A program made the translations under genes and the position numbers. A stretch of 64,000 nt of DNA, taken from contig NW_024468916.1 in assembly GCF_011745365.1 (NCBI RefSeq), positions 2,711,630-2,775,629 of the forward strand, given 5' to 3'. Position 1 is the stretch's first letter, and every line of letters starts with the position of its first letter. The DNA is from Cryphonectria parasitica EP155 (Eukaryota; Ascomycota; Sordariomycetes; Diaporthales; Cryphonectriaceae). The notes below the pieces were generated by a model. It did no database searches, was not told the origin of the DNA, and worked only from the letters and a program-made list of their open reading frames with translations. Of the stretch, positions 46,180 through 58,264 are shown one piece after another.

Positions 46180-47952
46180 TGTGTGAAGAGTGAAGTTTGG
46201 ACACAAGAAACGAGGCTGATATAAAGACAGGGGATTGTGTTGTTTCAAACAGTGTTAATATTGAGACAAAGAGATACAGTATTGAGTTATTCCGAGTCGA
46301 TATGAATCTCCTTAAAGAATGTAAAAGTGTGTCTCTGCTGGGGAAAGAAGCTTGAGGACTCGAATGATGAACTTCTTCTTTCTGGTTCCTGGAGGCTTCT
46401 TTAACCCACTTACTTATACCATTCAAAGTCGGCGGCGAACGCCTGCAGGATTCTGGTAAAGGCTCTCTTCTAACTTGATGGAAGCAGCATTTGAGTTAGC
46501 ATGAATTTCCATGCGTGATCGAGACGGTGAAGCAAAGACCCACGTCAGCCTTGCTGCCATGCCCTCGCCGCCGCCTCATGCCGCTTGATTCCAATGTGCA
46601 TGAATGTAATTACATCCAAAGGGTCGCTGTCGCCAGTCCGGCAGCTCCGTCGGCGCATGTGCTTCGTCCTTCACCCGTGTGCACAGCCCCCAAGATCCTG
46701 ACTAGGAGATACTTACTCAACAACAATGACAACAACCACAACAACATGTTGACAATTTTTCATATTACGTCTCCGCTTGATTGGACGTCCTCGTAGTCTC
46801 AAGCATGGGTTTCAGGCGATACTCTGTTTGTGATAGGATATCAAGCGAGGCCCGCAGAGGATCTGAATCCATCGTACACACGCGCACAACGCCTCTCGGA
46901 GAAGTCAGAGCTATAATTACAGCCTTTAAAATCGGCAGAATACCTCTCCGCGGCCGCTTAAGTTGTCTAGACGGTGATGCCGGGCTAAGTGGTGCCCGGT
47001 GCTCTAGGAAAAGAATTTTCTTTTTGTCAAAGGGCATAATTACATGTTAGGAGGCTGATACTGCCCAGGAGATGACTCCAGTTTGTGAATAAACTCAAAT
47101 CATTACATCCATTTCCAAATTGGGACAAATGATAATGACAATATGACTATAAGCCTGTTATGTCTAATTTGGGTCACGACTTAATGAGATGCGAGGAGCC
47201 GGGGTCCCGTAATCCATGGCCCAACGTCTGCAGTCTGCAGTCTCGAATGGCTGACTGCCTGCCACGTGGCCCGGTTTCTGACCGTTTCATAGGTTTAGCA
47301 TTTTATTAGTCAAGTATACCACGCAGAAAAATTCCAGAATTCCAAAAACTCGAAGGAAGGGGGAAAAAACTCAGCCCAACATGAAGGAGTGGCGTCGTGA
47401 TGGAGACGCCTGTTATGAGGCTGAAGGGGCCGAGTCTCCCCGAAGGCAACCCCCCCTCTCCCAACCCAGATGGGAAAGTGAGACATCGTTCACTGTACTT
47501 TTTTGATTACAAATGTATTTTGGCGGATACTCCGCATTTCCTCCCTCTTTCCTCTGGTTTATACGAACTGGCCGTTTTCCTTGAAGAACAGCCCGTTGCG
47601 AACAAAGGAAGACTTGTCTCAGGATCCAAAACCATACAAGCGTCTCGAGTCTGGACCTACAGGATTCAACTGCTGGAAATAGGTCTCTTGAGCCATCTTC
47701 GTTCTCACGCCAAGTTCGCGACTGAATGTGCCATCTGCGTCTTGGATGATACAATCGTCTGCTCGCCTTCCTTCTCTTAGTTGGTTTTCTTCTTCTTCAC
47801 GCTTCTTCACTTTCACTCCCTTGACTCGTCTTTTTATCCCTTAGCTAGTTACTTTTACTTACTTACTCTTTCGACAACAACAAGAATTGGACAGCATTCA
47901 ACAGAATCAAATCTACTTCGAATGCTTCACAAAGCTCCTACAATCTTTAGCC
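46180..47952. other. 1.8-kb divergent promoter region between isocyanide synthase and MFS permease
   Basis: No gene is supported. The two flanking genes are transcribed outward, so this is a candidate shared control region. The half near 47770-47880 is pyrimidine-rich, typical of a fungal core promoter for the plus-strand permease. Confidence 0.55.
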
Positions 47953-49566
47953 ATGTCTCTCAAACTACCGCAAGACCCTACGGCCATGGTCAACATGGTT
48001 CACCTCAACTTCTCGGCGAGCACTATCGGGGATTCCTTGCCAGACCTGTCCCAGAGAAAAGATTCAGGCCCGGATCCATTAATCCCGGTGACGCTGCTAG
48101 AAGACAAGGCCGCCGTCGATGAGAAGGATGGCAATGTGCGTCTCAACGGCGGTTTTACAGCCTGGTCTCAGGTCTTTGTCAGTTTCCTGCTCGTTCTGAA
48201 CGGCTTTGGTTACTTCTCGTCCTTTGGCCTGTTTGAGTCCCACTGGGTTGAGGTTCTGCACTCGACCGACTCGGACGTTGCGTGGGTGGGCTCCTTGTCT
48301 CTGTTTCTGCTGTTCATGCTGGGCAGTCTTTCGGGACCTCTCATGGACAGGGGCCATTTTCGCTCCATTGTCATTGTCGGCTGCTCGTTCCAGATTCTCG
48401 GCGCCTTCACCACCTCGGCCGTCACCAGCTACTGGCAGCTCATCCTGGCCCAAGGTCTCGTCCAGGGCATCGGAAATGGCTTGCTCTTCACGCCGTGCGT
48501 TGCTCTGGTCTCGTTATACTTCACCAAGAACCGGGCCTTCGCTCTGAGTCTGGCCGCGTGTGGTGCTCCTATTGGTGGCATTATTTTCCCATTGGTACAG
48601 TTCCCCTCCTTTTCCCCCGCTGCTCAAAAATCTTTTTTTTTTTTTTTTTTTTTTTTTTTTGGTTCTTCTGAACATCGTGCTGACTTGTGTGTGGTATTCG
48701 GCAGATGGCCCAGCAACTTACAGGCAAAATTGGCTACCCTTGGACGATCCGGATTTTCGGATTTATCATGCTGTTCAACACGATCCTCATCCTCGCCCTG
48801 AGCCGCCCACGAAAGTTCAAGAAAGACAAGAGGGCGCTGTTGGACCTTGCAGCCTTCAAAGAGCCCGTCTATCTGACCTTTTCGATTGGGATTTTCTTCA
48901 CACTTTGGGGCCTCTACATTGCCTATTTTTACGTGAGTTTCAACAAAAAAAGAAAAAGAAAAAAAAAAGGAAAATCTTGGTTTTGGGGGAATTCTTTCTT
49001 CTTTTTTCCCCTCCTCTTTCTCTTCTGCTCACCTTCAACCACTAATATGCAAAATACTCACACCGCAGACATCCACATATGGTCGAACCGAGATTGGAAT
49101 CTCCGAATCATCCTCGCTGCGCCTGCTCATCGTGCTCAACGCGGTGGGTATTCCGGGCCGCGTGATTCCAGCGTTTGTGGCGGACCGCTGGTTTGGCCCT
49201 TTCAACACGATGCTACCATTCGTGGTCGGATGTAGCATCATGCTACTTGCGTGGATGCGCGTCAGCACTGCCGGGGGCTTCTACGCCTGGGTGGCGCTGT
49301 ACGGCATATGCGCCAATGCCGTGCAGACGTTGTTCCCTTCGACCACGGCCAGCCTCATTACTGACCCAAGCAAGACGGGTCAGCGTATCGGCACTGTCTT
49401 CAGTGTGGCCAGTCTGGCTTGTCTCACGGGTCCACCATTGGCTGGCGTGCTGATTGGCGTCGGGGGTGGCGACTACATTTACATGCAATTGTACGGTGGC
49501 GTCTCTGTCATGATCGGCTTCGTCCTGCTTTGTGTCTCGCGCCTTTTCCAGATCAAGGGAATGTAA
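47953..49566 (+). CDS. MFS monocarboxylate-type permease
   Basis: Three exons, 47953-48594, 48705-48932 and 49069-49566, all phase 0, give 455 aa. Introns have GTACAG and GTGAGT donors, CTGAC and CTAAT branch sites, and GGCAG and CGCAG acceptors. The fold is a 12-TM major facilitator of the MCT/MCH group: a charged N-terminal tail, then GGFTAWSQVFVSFLLVLNGF and YFSSFGLFESHWVEV, GSLSGPLMDRGHFRSIVIVG, QGLVQGIGNGLLFTPCVALV, and in the C-half GRVIPAFVADRWFGPFNTML. Family members carry monocarboxylates, riboflavin or cluster metabolites. It is divergent from the isocyanide synthase gene, so export or uptake of a related compound is possible. Intron 1 contains 28 consecutive T bases. Confidence 0.88.
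48633..48660. repeat. poly(T)28 inside intron 1 of the MFS permease
   Basis: A 28-base T run lies between donor and acceptor of the intron at 48595-48704, about 40 nt upstream of the acceptor. Confidence 0.9.
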
Positions 49567-51296
49567 GGAAGGAAAGAAGGAATCAAGGAAGAAAGGATAT
49601 GATCATGATTCTTGGCTCATTCATCATGAAGCCAGTGTAAAAGTAGATTTTTTTTTTTTTTGAAAGTTGGGACAATATGTGTGTCAGCGCCCTCTTGCTC
49701 GGGCTGGCCAGAGCTGGGTGGACATGAGATCTTCTGATGTTTCTTTTTCTTCGTTTCTTTTGTTATGTTAGTTATGTTGTAGATATCTGCTTATTTAGGA
49801 TGAGCATTTCTCGGCGTCCTGGACAATACATACATTTATCTATTACGACCTGCCAAGTGACGATTTCCTCAATCCACACCGCAACTTCGCATTACTCCAA
49901 GTCCTGCAGAACGAGACTAAAAGTGAACCTTGTGACACTGAGGCCAGAGTTGAGATCTTCGACTAAAATTGCTAGCTGCATTTCACTTCTCCGGCACCAT
50001 ACAAGTTTGCATGTTGATCTTGCATGCAGGGTGCTCAGCAATGAGCGTCAACTGCGCATCTGTGCGTGAAGAGTTTTTCAAAAAGTCTAGTCATATTCGC
50101 TTAGGTGATGTAGCAATGAACCAGCCAACGCTGATGACACTACTGCACAGATCATGCAAACCATCTGCCCAAGAAGGAAGGCTACCTTGAGAGGGCTGCT
50201 GACGCTGGAGGTTCAACAACCGTCCTAGTGGTGTCGAGTATATCGATAGGAAGTACCTGGGGTACGTGCTGGGGTATCGGAGCCTGATTCCTATTCCATC
50301 TACCTGCTTACGTTCTCCGATACCCTGTGCTGGCCTAGTTCAACAAAAAGTGACAAATAATTGTAAGGATTTAGTTTTTGAGATACTTCCCTGTAAAGAG
50401 CTACCACCCCTGTAATTAAAGGGTGCTTAGGACAAGTCATATTGCATCTATCGTGCATCACCCTCTTTCCTCGGTCATATTATCCACAGCGGTGAAGCCA
50501 AAAAGACCCTGGAGAAATCAGAAACAAGGATGAAGGAAGCCTTATGGGACCCTGCGCTTCTAGAACACTTCGTTTGCATGCTGACATGGGTTTCTGCGTC
50601 CTATTGGGATGGCGACACAGCCTGTGTTATCTTGTTCTGACAATCGGATTGGTCACTCGTTATTTCTTAGACCCCAAGGTATGGACCGTCTCCAACGTAA
50701 GCGATCTTCCTCTGCGTATACCGTTGTGACCACATGGAACGCCACGAGGGATAAGATGTCTGACAAATATACTCTGGATGTAATCAATATACTTGAGGTT
50801 TTTGGATTCGATCTACGCGCGCAGCCGAATAACAGGATCAGCTCGCCACCCTAGGGCTATCGATACTTGGCTCAGAAAGGATGCTCTATACGGCGAGTCT
50901 GGCCCTTTGGTTAGAGGTTTGGGGTTGGGGGGGCGCGGTTGTGTGTGTATGTGATGAAGTTAAGCAAGTCTTGCTACTTGTCAGCTTGTTGTCCTCATTT
51001 GAGGGGACCATCATCAACATCTCCTTGACTAATTTCCCGGAGAGGGCGCGGCAGCCTACATCCTGTCATCATGGCGCAATAGATTGGCTACCATGTATGG
51101 TGATCCTTACGGCTGTGGCGGAGGTTGACTTGATGAACTGGATGGAGATCTCAGATCTGGAACCATATTAAAAGGATAGACAGTTCCTCGACGGCTTGGC
51201 AGATGATAGAGGGCACAACAGACTCGTTTCACAGGCAAACAACTTGTGCTTTTTTGTTCTCAGCCCTCTACCCATCCAGCCAGTCAGCAGTAAAGC
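49567..51296. other. 1.7-kb intergenic region between MFS permease and lactonase-like gene
   Basis: No gene is supported. It is AT-richer than the flanking coding DNA and contains a perfect 11-bp inverted repeat (50272-50282 and 50315-50325) with a 32-nt spacer. A TATA-like TATTAAAA at about 51166-51173 precedes the next gene by some 125 nt. Confidence 0.5.
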
Positions 51297-52746
51297 ATGT
51301 CTCTTCCGGCTTCATTCCGTACCGCTTTTGCGGCGGCTGCGGTCATCTCCTCGCTACACAGCACGCACGCGACAATCCTGACCCGCGACAATGTGACCAC
51401 AGTCAACACAACGGCCTCTGTGGCCGAAGTCTGTGGGCCTACGACCGCAAATGTCACATGTGTCAACCGTTACGGCTCCTACCTGCCCCCTACCTTCTCC
51501 CGCGACCCAGACCCAGCGGTTGCCTACACAGGGGCCCTGGTCCCAGACGACCCAACCTGGGCTCTCGTGCAGGAGGCCGACTTTGTCATCTACGACAAGC
51601 AGCGCGGCCTCGAGCTCCTGGGCAGCGAGCCCAAGATCTACCGTGGCATCCTCGACGTCCTCAACGTCATCCACGAGGCCCCCGTCTACGTCGCCGAGGT
51701 GAACAAGCTCTTCGTGACGCAGGACGGCCCGCCTGGGTTCCAGGGGATCCTGTCGCTGGATCTCAACTACGACCCGCCCAACGTGTCGTTTGTCGAGCTG
51801 GACCCACCCATCTACCAGCCCACAGGCGGCGTGTACAACCCAGCTGACGGCATGGTGTACCTGGCCGTGCAGGGTTTCAACGAGTCGCTGCCCAACGGTC
51901 TGAAGCAGCACGCGGGCATCGCGCGCTTCGACCCCAAGACCCTCAAGTCCGAGTGGCTGCTCAACAACTACTACGGCTTCAACTTTGCCGGTCCCAACGA
52001 CATCACCATTGACCCTGTGGGTGACATTTGGTTCACCGACACAGACTACGCCTACGTGCTCTCGGTCTCGGAGGCGCCCAAGCAGCTGCAGCTCGCCACC
52101 TGGCGCTTCAGGCCGTCCACGGGCCAGGTCCAGATCATGGACACGAGCCTCGACTACCCCAACGGCATCGGCTTCTCGCCTGACGGCAAGACGCTGTATG
52201 TGACCGACTCTGGGCTCGAGAGCTACAACTCGGTCCCCACCGAGGGCGAGGGCAACTTCTACAACTACCCCATCTACATCCAGTTCAACAGCACTGGCCC
52301 CCGCAACGTCTTTGCCTGGGACGTTGCCCGCCAGGGTGGTGATTTGAACCAACCCATCATCACGGGAAAGCGTGCCATCTTCCAGTCGCTTGAGGGTGCC
52401 CCTGATGGGTTCAAGATTGCGGCAAATGGTTATCTGGTCATTGCTGGTGGCCTGGCTCCGGGCGTTGATATTACAGATCGTACGTACTTTTTTGGATTTT
52501 CCCCACACCTTGTTCCTCTGCTTATTAATTCATCACGCCCTTTGCTAATCGTGGGGATTCTTTTGCGTCCTTGCAGCATACGGCAACCAAATTGCCCGTA
52601 TCCAGACTTCTCACCCCGTCGAGAACATCCAGTGGACTGGAGACGACCTGAATACGCTGTGGCTCGTTGGCATTGGTGGTTTTACCAAGGTTGAGTTTAA
52701 CCTTACTGGTCCGGATCTGGCGACATTTTATACCAGCAGCGACTAG
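51297..52746 (+). CDS. secreted SMP-30/gluconolactonase-like beta-propeller protein
   Basis: Two exons, 51297-52479 and 52577-52746, joined in phase 1 (GTACGT donor, TTGCAG acceptor), give 450 aa. The SMP-30/gluconolaconase/LRE-like six-bladed propeller hydrolyses lactones or related esters in characterised members, usually with a bound divalent metal. A signal peptide is present (FRTAFAAAAVISSLHSTHA). Propeller motifs include IHEAPVYVAEVNKLFVTQDG, PTGGVYNPADGMVYLAVQGF, FAGPNDITIDPVGDIWFTDT and LDYPNGIGFSPDGKTLYVTD, and the Asn-Asp and Asn-Gly pairs fit metal-ligand positions. The protein ends FNLTGPDLATFYTSSD after the splice. It is about the usual length for fungal members. It lies in the block around the isocyanide synthase; a role there is only a guess. 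Confidence 0.87.
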
Positions 52747-53804
52747 ATAGCTGCTTTGAGTGTAGACTAGACTGAGGGGCGGAAGCGGCCTGTTGCCAAA
52801 AAGTGTTACTATAACTTCTCATTCTGTTTTACTTTTCTCTTCTTCGTATAGGCTAGAACTAGAGGGTCTTCCTAAACCTGGTATAAATTTACTGCTTGGT
52901 ACATATTTGTGGAGGAACCATCGGTTTTGACTAAAGAAGTAATCGGCCATTGGGTACTTTACGGGGAGGGGGGCCATTTAGAAGTTAGTGTTGCAGGATT
53001 AACCTGTTTCACCTGAGACATTTTCTTAGATGAAAAAATAGACTAGACCTGATTTGGTATATATAAATCACATGCTGTCAGATTAGAGTCCTCTTCACTG
53101 CTGCTTACTAAATTCTCAACAAACCTATTCCAAATTGTTTGACCCCATGTAAGTAAGCTGCCGGAGAATATCTGCGGGGGCCGAGGAAACAGGCTGGCGG
53201 GAAGGAGACCAGAGTATTATCTGCAGGGGATGCCGTGAACTCAAATACTACTCCTTTTTCATGCAAGATGTAATCCCTAGCATCCTCTGCAACCTTAAGT
53301 ATTCCGTAGATCTGCTTACACGTATGCAGAATGTAAGACTGCGGCCCGCGTTGGTTCCCTGGAGTGGATCTAGAACCAAGGGCTGACCAATACGTACCGG
53401 TACTTGTGTGCTGAGCTGACCTTTGTTTTTCACATAGCAAAAGGACCGGTCCGCTTTTTCTCGTCTTGCGCCCGTTGGAATTTGATATTGGCAATCCCTC
53501 TGCTTGCAAAATGCACAACTTCCATCTCTGGATGGGATTGCCTTGTCTCAGCCACCCCTGCTGATCAATTGATATCAGAAAAGGTATCATTTGTCATCAC
53601 ATCTCAAGTTCTGAACATCACTCAGTGTTCACCGCCCGGTCTTTCCTCTATATAAGTCTCCTCCGGCTTGACACAACAAAGGACTTTGATATTTCGAACC
53701 AGACCAGTCTCATCAGATCCTCACAGACCAAAGCTCGACCAAAAAGAACTACCACAGCACCAATTTCACTGCCACTCATCATCATCACCACCAGCACCAC
53801 CACA
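52747..53804. other. intergenic: lactonase 3' flank and cupin promoter
   Basis: About 1.06 kb. A minus-strand open frame at 53108-53590 encodes a segment like SYILHTCKQIYGILKVAED that faintly recalls fungal F-box-like (2EXR-type) proteins, possibly a relic, but it is not supported as a gene. The last 160 bases hold the cupin core promoter. Confidence 0.45.
53648..53655 (+). promoter_or_regulatory. TATA box of the cupin gene
   Basis: TATATAAG lies 150 nt upstream of the cupin ATG and is followed by a pyrimidine/purine-mixed leader rich in CAC and CCA, consistent with a transcription start near 53680. Confidence 0.6.
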
Positions 53805-54698
53805 ATGGCTTCCTACAACCTGCCCGCTCCCCGCCGTATCACGGCCTCCAACCTCCCTCTTCCCTCTCAGCACGCCAACGATGAGCACGCCGAGCCCGGT
53901 GTCGAGGTCAGAGTCGACTCGCTGGACTGCCCTCCCATCCCAGGCTTTGACGGTGTTCTGCGCCGTGCCCGCGTGGCCACCAACAAGCAGGTCCCCGCCA
54001 GCAACGATGGCCAGTGAGTATTTCTAAACAGGTTGCGCCTTCAAAGTTGGAATATCATTGATCATATCTCTGACGATAATTCTCACGTAGCGGTGACATC
54101 CCCCTCGACGACGTCCCGGGCTTTGGCATTGTCCTCCCCGGCGGTCTGAACATGTATTACATCGACGTTGCTCCCAACTCTGAGGGCACCATGGTATGTG
54201 GACTTTTCTCCCCCCCTATTCAACCCAATGTGTACCTCCAAGAGAACCCCAACTGATCAGATATCTCTCTTCCTCTCCAGCACCGCACCACCTCGACCGA
54301 CTACCTAGTCGTCATCTCAGGCAAGCTCAGCCTCCTGACCCCTGAGCCCAAGCCCTTCCAGATCAAGGAAGGCAAGGCCAACTACAGCGAGCCCATCGCC
54401 ACCGAGTGCCACCCTGGCGACGTCGTCTTCCAGCGCGGTATCGTGCACGCGTAAGTTTCTTTTTTTTTTTTTTTTTTTTTTCCCCTCCTCATCTCCATCT
54501 CTCTGGTCTTGAAAGAGTGATTGAGTGCGTAAATCCCGCCGTTGAACTGCTCGCTAATCTTTGTTTGTCTCTTAAAGTCTGTCCAACCGCACCAACGAGT
54601 GGGTCCGCCTGCTGGCCGTTGTGGTCTCTTCTGAGACCAACAAGGTGCCTGTCGAGAGTGGCAGCCACAAGGAGCTGGCTGATGCCTGGCTCCCTTAG
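53805..54698 (+). CDS. small cupin-fold protein
   Basis: Four exons, 53805-54013, 54091-54193, 54281-54450 and 54578-54698, in phases 2, 0 and 2, give 200 aa. Donors are GTGAGT, GTATGT and GTAAGT; CTGAC and CTAAT branch sites are visible. The single cupin barrel shows the fungal variant of the first motif, MHRTTSTDYLVVISG, with one His and one Asp where classic cupins have HxH and Glu. The second motif is ECHPGDVVFQRGIVHALSNRTNEW, keeping the His. Such reduced metal sites occur in many small ascomycete cupins found in metabolic gene clusters, where function ranges from cyclase or isomerase to oxygenase. No signal peptide is seen, so it is probably cytosolic. Intron 3 contains 22 consecutive T bases. 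Confidence 0.87.
54460..54481. repeat. poly(T)22 inside intron 3 of the cupin gene
   Basis: A 22-base T run starts nine bases after the GTAAGT donor of the intron at 54451-54577. Confidence 0.9.
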
Positions 54699-55102
54699 GC
54701 TCCCCTTTTCAATGAAGTAGTTTTGAGAAAACCATGCATGCATAGCAATAGAACATGACGTTGGAGGCTTGGTACAGTACACTTTGTGCCGGTTAGAGAC
54801 GAGATCTCTCTCCCGTCATGTATATATTGGACTGGGTGTTTTTAGATTTGATAGGCAAAAAGTTTCAATGGTACTGCATCTCTTTGATAACGGAAAAGAG
54901 TAAACGTTCGAGACGTGACGTTGGTAGGCACGCGTGAATATGTCTCAATATCAGATTGTACGAAACTCCTCATCATCTTCTGGGAGAATGAGTTGTGAGA
55001 CCATTGCCAGTGTTGCCTGATGTTACGTATCCCTTGGTTTGAATAGTAATAAATTATTTTCTTTTCTCTGTCCAAACATAGTCTAGATGAACCCCAATTC
55101 AT
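54699..55102. other. convergent intergenic region between cupin and DHA2-type MFS genes
   Basis: 404 bp of 3' flanking DNA for two convergent genes; nothing else is seen. Confidence 0.5.
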
Positions 55103-56862
55103 TCACTCTTTCTCATCCTGACCACTCTCCGGCTCCTTAGCCTTCCTAGATTTGAAAAGAAAAACAACACAAATAGCCACGCCAAGTACCGCGAGGCCAA
55201 TCCCCAGATAATACGCAGCCCGATACCCCTTTAGCAACTCTTCTGCCGTGTCTCCGCCCCCATTGACCTGATACTCCACCGTGCCCGCGATGCCCAGCCC
55301 AAAGGCAATGCTATAGTTCACAACAGTATTCACAAGCGAGGCGGCGATCCCCTGGTGCTCGCGTGCCACCGCGTTCGAGAGAATCAGGGTCGCGGCGGGG
55401 AAACTCATGTCCATGCCCCAAGGTGTGATGATGAGGCTTACAAACGTCTGCGCCCAGTAGGTCTGCTGCACGGGACAGGTCGCCATGAGGATCGTGCCGA
55501 CGGTGAACGCCACCAGGGCACCCAGCATGACGCGCGGCGGGCCAACTCTGTGCAGGAGCAGGCCGACGCCCGCGGCCGCAAGCGCTCCCGAGATAATGAC
55601 GGGGACGAACTGGGCACTGCCGAGTAGGGGTGATGCGCCTCGGAGCTCGAGGATGAACTGCCACGTGTACCAGACCCAGACGCCGAAGCAGCCCCAGCCG
55701 CAGGCCACGGCGGCCAGAACAAAAGCCACTTCCGATGTGAGGGCGTCCAAGGGGACGAGGGGCCGGGCGGCGTAGCGCATCTCGATGAGGAAGTAGATGG
55801 CGATGAAAATCAGGCCCAACACCAGGGTCACGCCGACGTAGGGCTCCTGCCAGCCCACGATGGGCGCCTGGTTCCATGCAAAATTGAAGAGAACGAGACC
55901 CACCACGCCGAAGAGGGCTCCAAGAATGTCAAGGTGCGTATAAAGGTCTCGAAGGGAGTGCGGTCGGTCTTCTCGTTTCGACGCAGGGACCGCTGGTATG
56001 ACGAAATAACCCAGGACTACCGTTCCTGCAAGGACCAGAGAGAAGCACCAAAACGTCCACGGCCACCATGTCAAGGCGAACAGGCCTGAGAATGTCGCCC
56101 CGATGACGGACCCGGCTGGGGCAGTGGCTGCAAAGGCGGCAAAGGCCAGCGACTTCTTCTTTCCCGGTGCATAGGTCGCTCCTAGGAGAGCCAGTCCGTT
56201 GGGGAGGACAAGAGCGGGCCCAATGCCCTGCAGGACTCTGCTGAAGACAAACAGGACGTGGCTGGAGTAGACAGCCAGGCCACAGATCATGCTCCAGAAG
56301 GAGAACCAGGCCATGCCGATGAGGAAGATTGTCTTGTACCCAAAGGTATCCCCCAGCCGTCCAGAGAATAGAATGAAGGTGCCTACCGTAAGACTGTACC
56401 CTGCCAGAAGCCACGACAGATCGGGTGACTCTGCTAGACCCCAGGTTGCACCGACAATATGGATGATGGATAATATCTGGCCCAGACCAGCCTCTGGATG
56501 ATCCCAAAATCAGTCATGTGTATCTGTATGTCAATGTTACGATGAAGACGATAGGCTATAAGGAACTTACGTGTAAACAACTGGCCAAGACATATCACGG
56601 CCACAAACAGCAGCTCCCGATACCACGGCAGAGTCTCGGCGATAGACCGTGTTGACCTCGTCCGCTCTAACGCTTCTGCGTCTCCTCCATTATCGTCGTC
56701 TTCCAGACCGGATTGTGAGGTAACAGACTGACGCCTCTGCCCTTCCCGCTCGTCTTCAGCAGTCATGGTCCCTGCCGCTGCCGTGTCGAGAGATGTAGCC
56801 TCGCTGCCGCGGGCTTTCTCTTTAGCCCAGACACCGGAATTGTCCGCGCCAGACTCGTTCAT
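55103..56862 (-). CDS. MFS exporter, DHA2/ATR1-like (14-TM)
   Basis: Two exons, 56571-56862 and 55103-56493, joined in phase 1 (GTAAGT donor, ATCCAG acceptor), give 560 aa. The splice restores CLGQLFTQAGLGQILSIIHI, the characteristic first-TM region of ATR1-like drug:H+ antiporters. Other features: the SWLLAGYSLTVGTFILFSGR segment with motif A-like GRLGDTFGYKTIF, motif C-like LQGIGPALVLPNGLALLG, the APAGSVIGATFSGLFAL segment, and a basic C-terminal tail (FKSRKAKEPESGQDEKE). About 14 hydrophobic segments can be counted. The N-terminal 80 residues are polar and acidic. Relatives export aminotriazole, boron or secondary metabolites. It closes the accessory block that contains the isocyanide synthase and is a candidate efflux or self-protection pump. 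Confidence 0.88.
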
Positions 56863-58264
56863 CGCCCTTGACCTACGTTACGTCGTCGTTTTTGTCTTGA
56901 ATCGCAGAGTCCTAGGCCATGTGAAAGATGGAGAGAGCAGGTTTTTCCTCTTTTCTTTTGCTTGTCTTTGTTTGTTTTTACTGCTGTAATGAATGCCAAT
57001 TAACATGGGAATCACGGAATCTTTATGTATGCTAAGAGAAGCAAGGGCGCGGCTCAACACTGTGACGTAAAGATGTCCGAGAATTTGCCTCGCGAGTCGC
57101 GAAAAAACCCACGGTAGCCCGTAATTCCGTATATCCGGCAGCAGGAGCAACTCTGATTTCCAAACCACCTAGTAATCAGCGAGAAGCCCGAAAACGAAAA
57201 TACTAATCAATAATGGATCTTGACAGTGTAGGAAGATGCGGGCAGAACCCGTTTGTTCTAGGATCGGACTTTTTCTTTTCTTCCCTGGTCTATTTCCGTG
57301 ATATATTCAGCCTCAACGGCCCCACGCAGTGACACTCTGTATTGACGACTTCTCTTTGTTTTGGAACCGCTCACCTCTCGTAGCCAATAAACCACATATT
57401 TCTGGGGCTTAGCACGTCTGATGATAAATCAATGTCAGATATTCGATTCCTTCATTTCAAGTCCATTCAAACAAGAACTGGATTCCAGATTTTCCATGTG
57501 TCAAAACACTACCCTCTCCGTGACTAAGTACTTTGCCCAAATGCACTACGGACATTAAACCCCCACATCCCAGTCGGCGCCGGGAACGGCTATCTTTGTG
57601 CGTTTTTACGGTTTTACCCATCACCACCACTGGCTCCTGACCTCCGTCTCCGAATTTCGCAATAATCCATACCGTGTGCCATGGAGATAGGCTCCTGGAA
57701 CCCAGTCTAAATACTAGCTAATCCCGTCCCTCCAGACAGACATGCAGACATATATGCTTCCTTGCCATGTATAGCAGACAACATGAAAGCCTTGCTGCTG
57801 CCCTGGACTGCTCACCTATGGCGATCCTGACTAGAAAAATATAATCAGAAAGGGAAGTCGATCGAATTCTCTCCAAGTTCTAAGTAGCTTTATGTGATGT
57901 GATTTGAAGATACTTTGGTATCTTCTCTTTGAGTAGGTTCTGTCCCACTGCTACTACCCAACAACATATATGTCCCTTTCCTACGCCTCAGAACGCCGAA
58001 GCCCCCCCACATTGCCCTATAGAAGGGGGGAAAAATTTCGTGTGAAGGTAAAAGGCCATAATTACCCCCAGAGACATGAACATCCATGCATGGCATCAAA
58101 AGATAAGGAAATAGGAGGGAGAGAAAAAAAAAGTAAAAGACAGCACTGAGCCAGCGAGAATGAGAAACAAAGGGTACAAGGAGAAAAGACCAAAAGAAAA
58201 GAAAGGTCTTTCCAACACCATCAGCCGCTCTCCATTAATATGTATTTACCGAGTCGCGTGGACT
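56863..58264. other. 1.4-kb intergenic region: DHA2 promoter and GH76 3' flank
   Basis: Between two minus-strand genes. No coding region is supported. Confidence 0.5.

Noticed and set aside
51354..52508. 384-codon minus-strand open frame
   Set aside because: Antisense shadow of the SMP-30-like gene, whose propeller motifs and signal peptide are clear.
53108..53590. Possible F-box-like (2EXR-type) pseudogene on the minus strand
   Set aside because: Only a short segment resembles the family, with no start context or flanking homology. Too weak to call.
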